Below are positions 1 to 9,635 of a stretch of 64,000 nt of DNA, in pieces; within the stretch, counting starts at the first letter, position 1; each line of letters begins with the position of its first letter. The notes under the pieces are model-generated. The model was given only the letters and a program-made list of their open reading frames with translations, did no database searches and was not told where the DNA came from. Where the stretch lies: assembly GCA_933228895.1 (NCBI GenBank), contig OW121856.1, positions 105,871,027 to 105,935,026 of the forward strand, written 5' to 3'. The DNA is from Platycnemis pennipes (Eukaryota > Arthropoda > Insecta > Odonata > Platycnemididae). The translations under genes and the position numbers were made by a program.

Positions 1-758
1 GATTAAATGCGTTGAAACCATAAGGTATTTAAGTGTAACAATCGTTAATGATTTATCGTGGGGAGACACATCCGGGAAATATGAGGCCGAGCGAAGAGAA
101 AGCTAGGATTTATAACAAGAAAACTTGGGAAATGAGATGATAAGACAAAAGAGCGATGTTACTTTTCACTAGTTAGGCCCCATCTTGAGTATGCATACAG
201 TGTATGGGATCCGGATGAATTAGGTTTGATCAGAGAACTAGACAGTGTGCAGCGTAGAGCAGCTAGGTTCGTTAAAAGTGTTACGATAGGTTTAGCAGTG
301 TATCAGAATTACTACAAGAATTAGGGTGGGAATCATTATCAGAGCATAGTTGAAAGTACAGGTTAAATCTCTTACAGAAATATAATTCGGATTGTACCTA
401 AGATGTTAGGCATATATTAAAAACACCAGCGTATTGTGTTAGATTAGACTAGGTAAATAAGATTAGAGAGATAGATTATCGTACTGATAGATTCAAAATG
501 GCATTTTTCCCCGTACTATAAGAGAGCAGAATAGTTAGCATAGCAAAGGGATAGGGAGGGGAAATATTTTAGAGTTGTCTGTAGTGCATGATGTATGTAT
601 TAACAACCAATCCTTTATTACTATGTAGATACTAGCAGTCTAGTTGCCTGAGACCCTATATTAGCATGTTTGTATGTTAGTAGTGAATGCTTGGCGATCG
701 TCACCCCCTGCCACACACCCTCGAGGTGGCTTGCAGGGAATCGTGTAGATGTAGATGT
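1..758 (+). pseudogene. nLTR-B retrotransposon 3' part, truncated by window edge
   Basis: Decayed end of a CR1/L2-like reverse transcriptase ORF followed by its 3' UTR and tail. In shifting frames one reads the pieces LSWG.HIRE, SLVRPHLEYA, a ..RELDSVQRRAARFVK-like stretch and TDRFKMAFFP, which are the block after the polymerase core shared by all nLTR-B copies here. The 3' UTR runs to the hairpin CCACACACCC..GGTGGCTTGCAGGG and a short GTAGATGTAGATG tail. Stops and frameshifts mean it is dead. It was probably inserted into the MITE-1 copy that resumes directly after the tail. Confidence 0.9.
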
Positions 759-1342
759 TGTATATCAGTTATACATGGAGGTAAGTTTTTTAATGAATAC
801 TTGCCGAAAACACATGTATTTATGTTATTTGTTAAATGCACTTACATTTCGATTTTTAATAAAGTTGTAGGGATCGCAACGAGCAAATCGTCCGTAAATA
901 GTGCACTTATATAATACCAGTATAACGCCCAGCTTCTTTCACTCCAAGAACTCTGATATGGCAAAACAATCGCTGTTATTTAAAAAAGGATGCCACCATA
1001 ATTGAGTCAACCAAAGGCAATTTTCAATTTCTACTTTTCAAAACCATTTTAAGTCATTGTTTCGATAAAGGGACGAATAAAAACCTCTAAACAACATATT
1101 CGCTTGTTTTTTTTTTAAATAAACTTCTTTTTCCGCAGCAATATGAAATGTATACCGAGCAGTGACGTCAGAATGCGTTTCAGGTCACGTTACTTTCGGG
1201 AAAATTGTAATGTTGAATAATGACAATAGTGGTTGGCAAAGAAAACTTATATATTTTTGAATTTGTGAGAAAAATTCGAACTAGGAATATAATCTATACC
1301 CAAGAAACGAAAATCATGCGTAATGCCCAATATAACGTAGTT
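759..1342 (+). repeat. MITE-1, third copy, 5' part missing
   Basis: Aligns by eye over its length with 55060-55654 and with the reverse complement of 50513-51090. Shared landmarks are GGAGGTAAGTT, AAATCGTCC, GAGTCAACCAAAGG, CAGTGACGTC and the closing CAAGAAACGAAAATCATGC. It starts directly after the nLTR-B tail, so the missing 5' part is either deleted or lies before the window. Non-coding; contains a TGACGTCA palindrome. Confidence 0.7.
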
Positions 1343-1439
1343 ATAGTTGGGTAGAAATCCGAAGAAGTACCCGAATTATAAACAGAAAACAAGTTACCCA
1401 ATTAAAAGCGTTATCTGCTGTCCATAATTGGATTCCATG

Positions 1440-1985
1440 CTACTTTATTTATTTATTTAGTAGAATAAAATACGGGCAGATACCCGAAATACATGATTAA
1501 ATAATAATAATAATAATACAAGAACATCGTGCACACAAAATTTGAAAATAAATGCACCAACACAGGCATTGAGGCCAAGAAATCTCAGGAAAACAAGTTT
1601 ATTATAATATCTTCAGCAAAATATTTTTGAAGCCATCAAATGACATGTGAAAGAAGTCTATAGTTGAGGGAGGCATATTTGCTTCTCTAATTATTCTAGT
1701 CATGCCACCATAGCAACTGTAGTTTTTGTTATATGAAACCCAGTGGAATGTCTCGGTATTACGGGTTTTAACAGCCGATACTCGAAGAGGTATTAAATTT
1801 AAAAGGTTAGGACATGATAGACAATGGAATATTTTGTGAAAAAATAGAATGTCGTGATAAAAACGTCTTGCTTCTAGTGATCTCAGGCTAATGGCTTCAT
1901 ATATGTCACTGTATGTGATTACTGTCAAATCAATAACACATTTTCTAGCACATATTCTTGCGATTAAAAGCAAGCATTACTCTAA
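1440..1985 (-). pseudogene. jockey-like non-LTR element, C-terminal end of reverse transcriptase
   Basis: The minus-strand frame 1973-1602 encodes 123 residues. Pieces such as SLEARRFYHDILFFHKI, CPNLLNLIPLRV and the closing IIREAN..STIDFF..SFDGFKNIL match the pattern found after the reverse transcriptase domain of many insect Jockey/CR1-group elements (CP.LL..I.F.VP, then NY..SPI.R, then D.F..S...FK). A (TAA)n run at about 1498-1520 lies on the 3' side and may be the tail. The polymerase core itself is absent. It is clearly a different family from nLTR-A, B and C. Confidence 0.6.
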
Positions 1986-2519
1986 TTTATTTTCATGGTA
2001 CGCATAATATGTGCTACAGACTGGGGAGCAATACTGAAGATTTGGCAAGTAAACTAATAACATTATTAAACCATGTATTGTAGGTAAATAGAGATAAACA
2101 TATTTAGATAAATAACTGTACTTCAATGTTTAAGCGCATGCAACCGTGTTGAAGCTCAATACGCGGAGAAGAGTGATTTGTTGGGGAATATATTCTGAGC
2201 AATTACAGTCGATTCCACGCAGGCAACACCATTAGTATGTATATCGACCGAATGGTGGCGTTCATATCGCGGATATGCGGGCGAGATAACTTGCTATCTT
2301 TGGAGCTGTTGCAAGCATCATCATCAAGCGGTATTTGATACCAATGAGAAAGGTTTTTTCGACGCTGCGGCCTAATGATGAGGGGTGGCGTTCAGAGGTC
2401 AAATGCCGGGATAGGGAAGGGGATAGAATGAGAATCTATGACCTCGGGATCCTAATGGATAGACTATTCAATTATCCAGGTAATCGATTTTTGACCTGAT
2501 ATTCAGGCATTTCGATTGG
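1986..2519. other. no gene seen
   Basis: AT-rich, then mixed-composition DNA with no open frame of note and no match to the other repeats in the window. Confidence 0.5.
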
Positions 2520-2879
2520 CAGAAAAGACACATCCGGAAAATATGCGGCCAAGCAGAAAAAGATAGGAATAGGAAGATAGAGCAGCGAACGATCATCGAT
2601 GTTCCAGAACCTCTTCCTCGGTGGGTGCCCCGGTTTTGAACCGCTTCCCTGGTGCACCGGTTCAGAACCGATTCTCCGGTACACCGGTTTTTTTCTTCAT
2701 CTGAACCAGCCTGCCGGTTCTGAAAAAAACCGGTGCACCAAAAAACCGCCCAACCTTCTTGTAGCTAATAGATTCAAAATGGCATTTTCCCCCCGTACAA
2801 TAAGAGAACAGAATAGACAGCATGCCAAAGGAATAGGTAGGGAAAATATTCTAGAGTAGTCCGTAGTGCATGATGAATT
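2520..2879 (+). pseudogene. nLTR-B fragment split by a CCGGTT-rich insert
   Basis: Bases 2526-2575 match the ACACATCCGG..AATATGCGGCC block of nLTR-B. Bases 2766-2879 match its coding end (AGATTCAAAATGGCATTTT, AGAGAACAGAATAGACAGCA). The intervening 2585-2752 is unrelated hairpin-rich DNA. No tail is preserved. Confidence 0.75.
2585..2752. repeat. CCGGTT-rich inverted-repeat insert
   Basis: Contains repeated GGTGCACCGGTTC, AGAACCG and CACCGGTTTTTT units in both orientations, so it can fold into several hairpins. It replaces about 600 bp of the surrounding nLTR-B copy. Possibly the end of a DNA transposon; no coding sequence. Confidence 0.5.
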
Positions 2880-2885
2880 TTGTCC

Positions 2886-2946
2886 AATGGCCCAGGGAAA
2901 GGAACTGGCCCCACTACCCTGAATGTGTGAATTTCAAAATCCAATG
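2886..2946 (+). repeat. SINE 3' fragment
   Basis: CCCAGGGAAAGG..CTGGCC..CCCTGAATGTGTGAATTTC closely matches 61484-61525 inside the tRNA-derived SINE at 61371. Only the body piece is present. Confidence 0.55.
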
Positions 2947-2957
2947 GGCTTTTACAT

Positions 2958-3047
2958 TCTATTAAATGAATAAATTGGGAATCATTGTCAGATCGCAGGT
3001 TGAAATTTAGACTTAATCTCTTAAACAAATTCCAAGACCATATATTC
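2958..3047 (+). pseudogene. nLTR-A short coding fragment
   Basis: Matches the nLTR-A segment encoding N(E)LNWESLSDRRLKFRLNLLNKFQDHIF, plus strand, then switches at about 3048 to minus-strand nLTR-A. An inverted junction within the same family. Confidence 0.75.
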
Positions 3048-3099
3048 AAACCATATTGGTTACGCTAGTATGGTTATCGAAACGTCCCTTTAAAAATCT
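3048..3099 (-). pseudogene. older nLTR-A copy, left half of an interrupted copy
   Basis: TTGGTTACGCTAGTATGG and AACGTCCCTTTAAAAATCT are minus-strand nLTR-A. The same copy resumes at 3942 after a younger nLTR-A insertion. AATCT occurs at both junctions (3095-3099 and 3942-3946) and is the likely target duplication. Confidence 0.7.
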
Positions 3100-3941
3100 A
3101 CATCTACATCTACATAATACCCTGCAAGCCACCACAAGGGTGTGTGGCAGGGGGTGATTGCTCACCAAACATGCACTACATATCATGCATAAAAAAGGAA
3201 TAGTATTAATATAGTAGTCAGAACTACACTATTTTAAAAAAGATAGAAATGCAAAGAAAACATGCAAAAACATTCTGTAAGTAGGGTTAGCTTTAAGTAC
3301 TCATACCAACATGCAGCTACCAATGCTATTCATTGCTACTCTCCGATAGGACATATTTACCGTTATTCGTATCTCTTATTGTGCGAGGGAAAAAGGACAT
3401 TTTGAATCGGTCAGTTCGGCAATCAATTTCTCTAACTTTATGATTATGGTCCAGTCTGCCATAGTAAGTTGGGGTTCGTAAAATATTCTTAACATCACAA
3501 CTGAAAATATTGCCTTGGAATTTGTGGAACAGATTAAGTCTAAATTTCAACCTGCGATCTGACAATGATTCCCATTTCAATTCATTTAATAGACTGGTTA
3601 CGCTAATATAATTATCGTATCGTCCCTTTACAAATCTTGCCGATCTTCGCTGCACACGTTCAAGTTCATTACTTAGACCGATTTCGTAGGGATCCCATAC
3701 ACTGGCAGCATATTCCAAATGAGGTCTAACAAGGGAAAAGTAGCTGATTTCTCGTACATGATCGTCACATTTACCCAATACTCTTTTAATGAAACCCAGT
3801 TTGCGATTCGCTTGACCCATTATTTCACGAATGTGTTTACCCCAGGAAAGATCATTTGTCAGTCTTATTCCAAGATATTTAATGGATTCCACGTTTGTTA
3901 ATTCATTATTACTTATTTTGTAAGTGGTAGGAGGAGAGGAG
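3100..3941 (-). pseudogene. young 5'-truncated nLTR-A copy inserted in an older nLTR-A
   Basis: A minus-strand 3' piece, tail first (ATCTAC repeats from 3100), then the 3' hairpin, 3' UTR and about 190 codons of the reverse transcriptase C-terminal region. Visible landmarks, reading N to C: ESIKYLGIRLTNDLSWGKHI, YFSLVRPHLEYAASVWDPYE, ERVQRRSARFVKGRYDN, CRTDRFKMSFFPRTIRDT. It is nearly identical to 57151-58000, so the two share a recent source. The catalytic core (F/Y-ADD) is not included because the copy is 5' truncated at about 3941. The open frame runs on into older nLTR-A sequence, giving an artificial duplicated protein. Confidence 0.9.
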
Positions 3942-4115
3942 AATCTTGTCGATCTTCGCTGCACACGTTCAAGTTCATTATTTAGGCCGATTTCGTAGAG
4001 ATCCCATATACTGGCAGCATATTCCAAATGAGGTCTAACAAGGGAAAAGTAGCTGATTTCTCGTACATGATCGTCACATTTACCCAATTGGTACTCTTTT
4101 GATGAATCCAAATAA
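3942..4115 (-). pseudogene. older nLTR-A copy, right half
   Basis: Continuation of the copy begun at 3048. It repeats ERVQRRSTRFS, SLVRPHLEYAASIWDLYEIG and CDDHVREISYF in the same minus-strand frame as the younger insertion, so one open frame of 290 codons shows the block twice. Ends near 4115, where nLTR-A similarity stops. Confidence 0.8.
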
Positions 4116-4484
4116 AGTGTGGTTATCACAGGGTTCCGCAAATCAGAGCCCGGATATGAGAATATGAAGTCCAGTCCAAACATGTAATCACCGATCATTG
4201 AAAACCATAGTCGTCATAATCTTCTGAGGAAAGAAAATGGGGAGGTCAAGATGGCGACCTTCGCAAGAGCACGTGACGCAACGCGAGCAAAAACGGAGGA
4301 CATGCATTATGCCGCCGCCGCTTGTATTCGGTCGCTCTCTGCGCAGTGGCGCAACAGAATAGTGCAGGGTTGCCGGATTTCCCGGCATTGTCGTCTTCTT
4401 CAACAGATACCATCAGGCCAGAGAATGGGACCGAAAGCACTGCAATCCTCCGGAGACTTTGCTTCTGGCCCTGAGGACGGTTCA
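4116..4484. other. no gene seen
   Basis: Mixed-composition DNA; short open frames on both strands (60-80 codons) overlap one another and show no family features. Confidence 0.5.
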
Positions 4485-4531
4485 TCTACATCTACATAAT
4501 ACCCTGCAAGCCACCATAAAGGTGTGTGGCT
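4485..4531 (-). mobile_element. nLTR-A 3' tail remnant
   Basis: CATCTACATCTACATAATAC plus CCTGCAAGCCACCATAAAGG is the reverse complement of the nLTR-A 3' end. Only the tail and hairpin remain. Confidence 0.8.
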
Positions 4532-4769
4532 TGCAGGGTACGGTGTGGGAGAGACGAGACATCCATGGTAAGAAGTTTTGAGGAAGGTTTTTCAATAAAT
4601 ACAACACAAAACTAAACTTGAAGAAGGAACTATATTGCACGACGAGAAACAAATCAGCAACTACAATTAGACAACAAAATCAATAAATAACTTTGTACAT
4701 AGTGACGGGTCCATGGTGACCTAATTTGTTTAATCAAGAAGGCGCTTTGAACGAACTCCCCATCTCATA

Positions 4770-4901
4770 GATCATGTACATCTACGTCTATGACGTCTAC
4801 CATGCAAGCAACAGCGAGGATGTGTGGCAGAGGGTGAAGATAACCAAACATTCACCATTGATATGCAACTAGGATACTACATGTAAACATGTTCAAAATA
4901 G
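4770..4901 (-). mobile_element. nLTR-C 3' end, interrupted by a hAT element
   Basis: Tail (ACATCTACGTCT), hairpin half CCATGCAAGC..GTGTGGCAG and early 3' UTR of an nLTR-C-like copy on the minus strand. At CAAAATAG (4894-4901) it is split by the hAT element and resumes at 7562. The 8-bp word is present at both junctions. Confidence 0.75.
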
Positions 4902-5095
4902 CAGGGCCGGCAACAAGGGGTGACCAAGGGGGCAAATTCCCAGGAGCCCGGGCCAAAAAATTGATTAAAAATGAAAATTTGAAGTTCAAATAAATTTAAA
5001 TCCCAAAAAGAATACAAACTTATGTTGTTTAAATAGTGAAAAAACAAATCTCCCTCCCTGCCTTTGCCGAGAACATTCGCCACTCAGCGACAGGT

Positions 5096-5335
5096 TGTAA
5101 CCTGGGCCTCGATCTTCATAACGCGTTCGTTAGCGTTATCGCTATTTTTCAATTTAACTTATGTCAAAGAGAACGTGATCTCCATTCTTCATTTTTCGCG
5201 CAGCACTTAAAATCGCTTATTACAATCAGTAGAGCGAATTTTATAGACGCTTATTGCTAACCCTGCGCTACTCTAGGGGTAAGCGTTAACGATAAAGATT
5301 GCGATAACGCGAAAGATAGATCCGTGATTCCACAC
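5096..5335 (+). repeat. about 240-bp dispersed repeat, copy 1
   Basis: Reverse-complement match to 40104-40352. Shared words include GGGCCTCGATC, GAACGTGATCTCC, GCGATAACGCGAAAGAT and CCGTGATTCCACACCTG. It begins CAGGT and ends ACCTG, which could be very short inverted ends. Non-coding; class unknown. Confidence 0.7.
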
Positions 5336-5552
5336 CTGATCGTCAAGAAACCCCATCCCCCGCCTAAAGTTCATTGTTTACTTGTTAATAGAAAAAAATA
5401 CACGAAGCAGCAGAGTGCTGTGAAGAAGTGATAACATTTTTTGGGATGTTACAAAAAAATACAAATTTTTTTTAGAAGCCCACGGAGATGAGAATACTTA
5501 GAAAAACGGATAGGATGCTCCCAGCATAGCCTTTCTCAAACTAGACACTAGA

Positions 5553-5855
5553 AACTTGCCGAACTGACAGATTCAAAATGTCCTTTTTTCCTCGTACAAT
5601 TAGGGACATGAATAACGGTAAATATATCCAATACGAGTGTAGCAATGGACAGCATAGGTAGCTGCATCCAACTAACAGCATGTTTTAGCATGTTTGCTTT
5701 GCTATTTTCACCTTTTTATTAACTAGTGAAGTTCAGAGCAATATACTAATACTAATCCTTTTTTATGCATGAATTGTAGTGCATGTTTGGTGAGAATTTA
5801 TCCCCTGCCACACACCTTTATGGTGACTTGCAGGGTATTATGTAGATGCAGATGG
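5553..5855 (+). mobile_element. nLTR-A 3' fragment inside the hAT element
   Basis: Starts in the coding end (CCGAACTGACAGATTCAAAA, encoding ..TDRFKMSFFPRTIRDMNNGK), then a complete nLTR-A 3' UTR, hairpin and a short GTAGATGCAGATG tail. Confidence 0.9.
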
Positions 5856-6287
5856 TCTGCCCGGGTATATAGTGTTCGACCTTTTGTTTCGCACTTGCCA
5901 CTCATAATTCATGCCCTAAATGACTGTTAAGAGCTTAATTTAACCGCTGAGTGTAAAACAGAGCTAAAAGGAGTTATGAAGTACAAACTTAAGATCATTT
6001 GTATGAATTACCATGTCCACAATTAGGCTAAAAGTGCTTATCACTATTGATCAAGAATAAAGTCTTACTGACCAGATCTGCAACTCTCGACGTAGATATG
6101 TCAACATAGAAAATGTTATGATACTTTGCATTGTATACATATATACTTTTTATATTTTTTTATTTGAATATTTTGTTTGGGAGAATTAAATTAATTATTT
6201 TAATTACAAATAAATATATTGTAAAATTGTTTTCCCTTGGTTTATTGTGAAAACATTAAATAAATAAATAAAAACAAAAAACATTGG

Positions 6288-6972
6288 TGATCTAATTGAG
6301 GAGCTGAAAGATCTGCAAAGTGAATGCAGCAATCTTTATGCTGAAGCAAAACTAGTGGCAGCGAACATGACAGAAAGTATAGAATGTGAAACCTCATCAA
6401 GATGTGATGATCAAACGGGACGTGACGTAAAACACGAGGAGAATTTCAGAAATAATATTTCTACAAATGTATTAACTCTATTATTGGGGGCTTTAAACAA
6501 TGATTAAACAATTTTCCGAATAGGTAAGTGACCTTTTTCAATGTCTTTGAACATATCATGATGAAGATGAAAATGAAATTGAAAAGCAGTGTAGCACTTT
6601 GTGTCAAACGTACAACGAGGACATAGACACTGACATTTTCAATGAAATTAAACACCAGGAGTCAAAACATAATACCTACTTAGGAGAATTGTCATTTAAA
6701 CCTTTACAACTTTTGAACGCACTATGGAAGATGCACAGCTTTGGTCAGCTTGGTCCCAAATACATCTATAGCAATCAGATTGTTATGCTGCATCCCTGTA
6801 TCTGTAAGTCACGTGGAGAGAAGTTTAAGGAAGGATAAAAAGTGTCAATCGATCAACGATAAACGATCTCAGAATCTTAGTGATGGAACCTGGTTTGGCA
6901 ACGAGCTTGATATATGATGATATTATTGATGAATTTGCAAGAAAGAGGGATAGAAAAGTTGCATTTTCATGA
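6288..6972 (+). pseudogene. hAT transposase C-terminal half, decayed
   Basis: Readable in more than one frame. Bases 6288-6500 give a charged stretch (GDLIEELKDLQSECSNLYAE). Bases 6599-6740 give LCQTYNEDIDTDIFNEIKH, like the segment before the dimerisation region of ZMYM1/DUF4371-type hAT transposases. Bases 6755-6972 give IAIRLLLCIPVSVSRGERS, then YDDIIDEFARKRDR, which is the hAT C-terminal dimerisation block (LR.LL.IPVS.A..ERS..KLK and IDEFA..K.R) ending in a stop at 6970. The N-terminal zinc finger and DDE core are not recognisable. Frameshifts between the pieces make it a pseudogene. Family assignment rests on remembered family patterns. Confidence 0.75.
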
Positions 6973-7561
6973 AGAAAAAAAAGAAAAAGTACGTTTTTTA
7001 TGACATTTTATAAAATGTTCAAGTTCAAATAAGCCCTAGTTTTGATTACTGTATAATAAAAGTGTAAAATATGCTAAACCTTCAAAAACTTATAACTTCG
7101 ATAATGTTTCCCCATCCTTTTCCACTGACATGTGTTTATTTAACATAAAAATGTACAAGCACAATATAGAATAGAATTTTATTGTTCGAGGACTAGTGTT
7201 CTATGGAACAGGATTACAATTTTACCTTTTTGGTTTTGGTGCAGCAAATAGACAATATACTAATTATTTGAATTGCATACATGCACATTACATGCCAATA
7301 GAAACATGCGTAGATATTCATGCAAGAGTATATTTATGTAAACATAGACAAAATTCCAATTACATTATTTGGTAAATCGTAAGATAATGCTAGACAGTGC
7401 ACATTTATTCTGCAGAAAAAGCTGACAATCAGGTAAGTCTTGCTTATAAAATAACCTGCAAGTTCGTAGTTCTGGTCTAAATTGAGTGAGAGGGATACCG
7501 GGATTTAGGGGCCCAGACCACTCATTTGCCCAGGGGCCCGAGAATCCCGTCACTGGGCCTG

Positions 7562-7646
7562 CAAAATAGGTGGTAAGGTCCTACATAGTACTAAAGGGAT
7601 TGGTTGTTAATATATGCATTATGCACTACAGACTTAACACTAAGTG
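7562..7646 (-). mobile_element. nLTR-C 3' UTR, continuation after the hAT insertion
   Basis: CTACATAGTA..AAAGGGATTGGTTGTTAATA and TGCATTATGCACTACAGAC are minus-strand nLTR-C/B 3' UTR words. The copy is cut at 7646 by the foldback insertion. Confidence 0.7.
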
Positions 7647-7898
7647 GGAGAAATAATTCACTTAGTACTTATTCCCTGAATTTATTTTAACCCAACCGGT
7701 TCCGACGTTAGAACGTCATCATCAGGGGTACAATCTCCCAATTTTGATTGAGATTGTACCCCTGATGATGACGTGCTAACGTCGAAACCGGTTGGGTTAA
7801 AATAAATTCAGGGAATAAGTACTAAGTGAATTATTTCTCCCATCATGCCGTCATTCCACAAACTAGAGCCTGCAGCAGTTGAAGTTTAACACTAAGTG
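7647..7898 (+). mobile_element. foldback insertion 1 with hammerhead-like motif (Penelope-like?)
   Basis: A 252-bp insertion (including one repeat copy) flanked by the 13-bp direct repeat TTAACACTAAGTG at 7634-7646 and 7886-7898. Most of it is a nearly perfect inverted repeat: arms 7645-7737 and 7750-7842 differ at only two positions and surround a 12-nt loop. The right arm carries an intact hammerhead-like core. The left arm carries the antisense of the same unit with GAAA changed to GGAA. A further 43 bp beginning near CATCATG lies between the arm and the right direct repeat. The variable-length duplication and hammerhead suggest retroposition by a Penelope-like element; no protein is encoded. 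Confidence 0.65.
7758..7797 (+). ncRNA. hammerhead-ribozyme-like motif 1
   Basis: In order: stem I 5' ACCC (7758-7761); core CTGATGA (7762-7768); a T; stem II GACGT/ACGTC (7770-7774 and 7779-7783) with loop GCTA; core GAAA (7784-7787); stem III ACCGGT (7787-7792), which is self-complementary; then T at the cleavage position (7793); stem I 3' GGGT (7794-7797). All conserved core bases of a type-I hammerhead are present. The palindromic six-base stem III would favour a dimer, as described for Penelope-like element hammerheads. The NUH triplet would be GTT. The overlapping long inverted repeat would compete with this fold. Activity untested. Confidence 0.6.
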
Positions 7899-7952
7899 AT
7901 CTTAACCCCTGCCACACACCCTCGTGGTGGCTTGCCGGATATCGATGGGATA
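7899..7952 (+). mobile_element. nLTR-B 3' end remnant
   Basis: ATCTTAACCCCTGCCACACA, CCCTCGTGGTGGCTTGC..GATATCG: hairpin and start of the tail, plus strand. Confidence 0.75.
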
Positions 7953-8150
7953 CAGAGGTTTTAAATCCTATTCTTTCCAATGAGTGAAATAAGCAACCAT
8001 TGAAAGCAAGAATGAAGATACCATGTCGATAATTACAATCTGGCCATTCAGATTTTAGTCAGATGTCAGAAGAGTCCTCTTGAACCTCTACATGTGATCA
8101 TATGGATGAAATTGATATACCATCCCAGCATGTTTGGCACTAATCCAGAT

Positions 8151-8995
8151 TCATCATCGGTCAACAATCCTAGGATTCGTTAGACGCAGCCCTCCACTCT
8201 ATTCTTCTATCGGCCAAACTCTTCATAGTGACATACTTACTCTCTTTTATATTCTTCAAAAACTATTCCATGTATCTCATAGGCGGCCTTTTCCAATCTT
8301 ACCGTTCGCTTGTCTCTCAATGATTATCTTCATCAGGCCATCGTGTCTCAAGATATGGCCGATTAAGTTGTTCCGTCTTCTTTTTGAGTTTTCAGCAGAC
8401 TTTTTCTTCTCCCACTCTTCTTAGGACTTCTTCCTTTTTCACTCAGTCGATCCATTTCATCTTCAGCATTCTTCTGTAACACCACATTTCGAAATCTTCC
8501 TACCTTTCTCTTCTCCGCAGCTGTCATCGTCCATACCTCACTGCCGTAAGGAAACATACTCCAGATGTATGTTCTGATGAATTGTTTCGTTGTTTCTACG
8601 CTTGTATTTTCAGCTGCAAGTAGAATCTTACTTTGATAGAATGCCCCTTTGCCTGGGCTATTTTACTGAATATTTCTTACTTGCTTCGTCCATCGTTGGT
8701 TACTCAGCTACTCATGTAACAGAACTCTTTCACCTCTTCCAGTTCTTGATTTCCTAGTTTAATGTTGGTTTTGGCTCCTCTCTATTTCTGCACACCATTA
8801 TCTTAATCATCTTACTATTGATCTTCAGCTGATATCTGGTCATAAAATGGTTATTAGAATCTTATTCAGATCCCTCTCTGTCTCAGCTACGAGTGCTTTG
8901 TCTCCAGGGAATCGCAGTATGCTAATTTTTTTCTCCATGTATATGCACTCCAGAAGACTTCTCTTTGATTTTGAACCAGAAATACTCATAATAAT
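8151..8995 (-). pseudogene. RTE-1 retrotransposon 3' part
   Basis: Minus strand. Starts at the 3' end (CATCATCGGTCAACAATCCT). Landmarks in reverse complement are YGSEVWTMTAAEKRK and a decayed match to ADD/ALVAETERDLNKIL near 8880-8950, the polymerase region. The LYGSEAWTMTAAEKKRVEAF..WCYRRMMKIKW pattern is typical of RTE-like endonuclease-reverse transcriptases. Many frameshifts. The upstream boundary near 8995 is uncertain. Confidence 0.8.
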
Positions 8996-9635
8996 TATTT
9001 AGGATCTTTCTGATATTTTGTAAATAAGGAGCAGAAGTCAAGGTGTTCCCTTGACGAACTGGTTTATAACAGTAAAATTAGTGGAGTGGACTTTATCGAT
9101 CTAATTGTTTACTTGTCGATTATTGTGAAGTTATTGCTGTGTCTCATAGATGCAGATATGTATATGATGATAGTCAAGCATGGCATGAAAAGGATTCAAA
9201 ATTTTTGGTAGCTAGTTTGCTGGCAGAAATAATTGCCAATTAAGAATTCCTCCTCAATGAGGCAATATTGAATTATTAGTTAATTAAAATATTGAAAGAC
9301 TGGAAATGAAGAATGATTCCCAAGAAACGCGAGAGTGGAAGGAGAGGAAAGGTGCGAGTACCAACATCAGATGAAGGCATTGATGAAAAGTTGTTTCCCA
9401 AGAACAGCACCGAATTATGAACAGAGGTCTCTAAAGGTTTCGGTGTCAGTCGAACCTATTGAAGCCTGACTGAGGGGCCATAAGCATACTTTAACACATT
9501 TGTAGCACAACGGAGAAAATATATCAAATAATCGACAACATAAAGTCATTTCCGGGTTCACATGGTCCACCGACACAGTGGCTGTCCTACTGCAGTCCAA
9601 AGACTTATACATATAAACCGAATGTGGAGAGATAT
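8996..9635. other. no gene seen
   Basis: AT-rich sequence with no repeat match and no open frame with family features. Confidence 0.5.

Larger units (their letters stand above)
4902..7561 (+). mobile_element. hAT-superfamily DNA transposon, decayed
   Basis: Begins CAGGGCCGGC and ends ..GGGCCTG (reverse complement CAGGCCC), flanked by the 8-bp direct repeat CAAAATAG at 4894-4901 and 7562-7569. Both the CAGGG-type ends and the 8-bp duplication are typical of hAT elements. Subterminal GGGGC-rich stretches occur at both ends (4915-4960 and 7508-7550). The host nLTR-C 3' UTR continues across the empty site. Inside are a decayed transposase (6288-6972), an nLTR-A copy (5553-5855) and a dispersed repeat (5096-5335). 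It cannot move by itself because the transposase is broken. Confidence 0.8.

Noticed and set aside
1498..1520. (TAA)n microsatellite as an independent feature
   Set aside because: Probably the 3' tail of the jockey-like fragment beside it.
3719..3901. 60-codon plus-strand open frame, recurring at 18883, 29946 and 57773
   Set aside because: It is the antisense of the nLTR-A SLVRPHLEYAAS region and recurs only because the element recurs.
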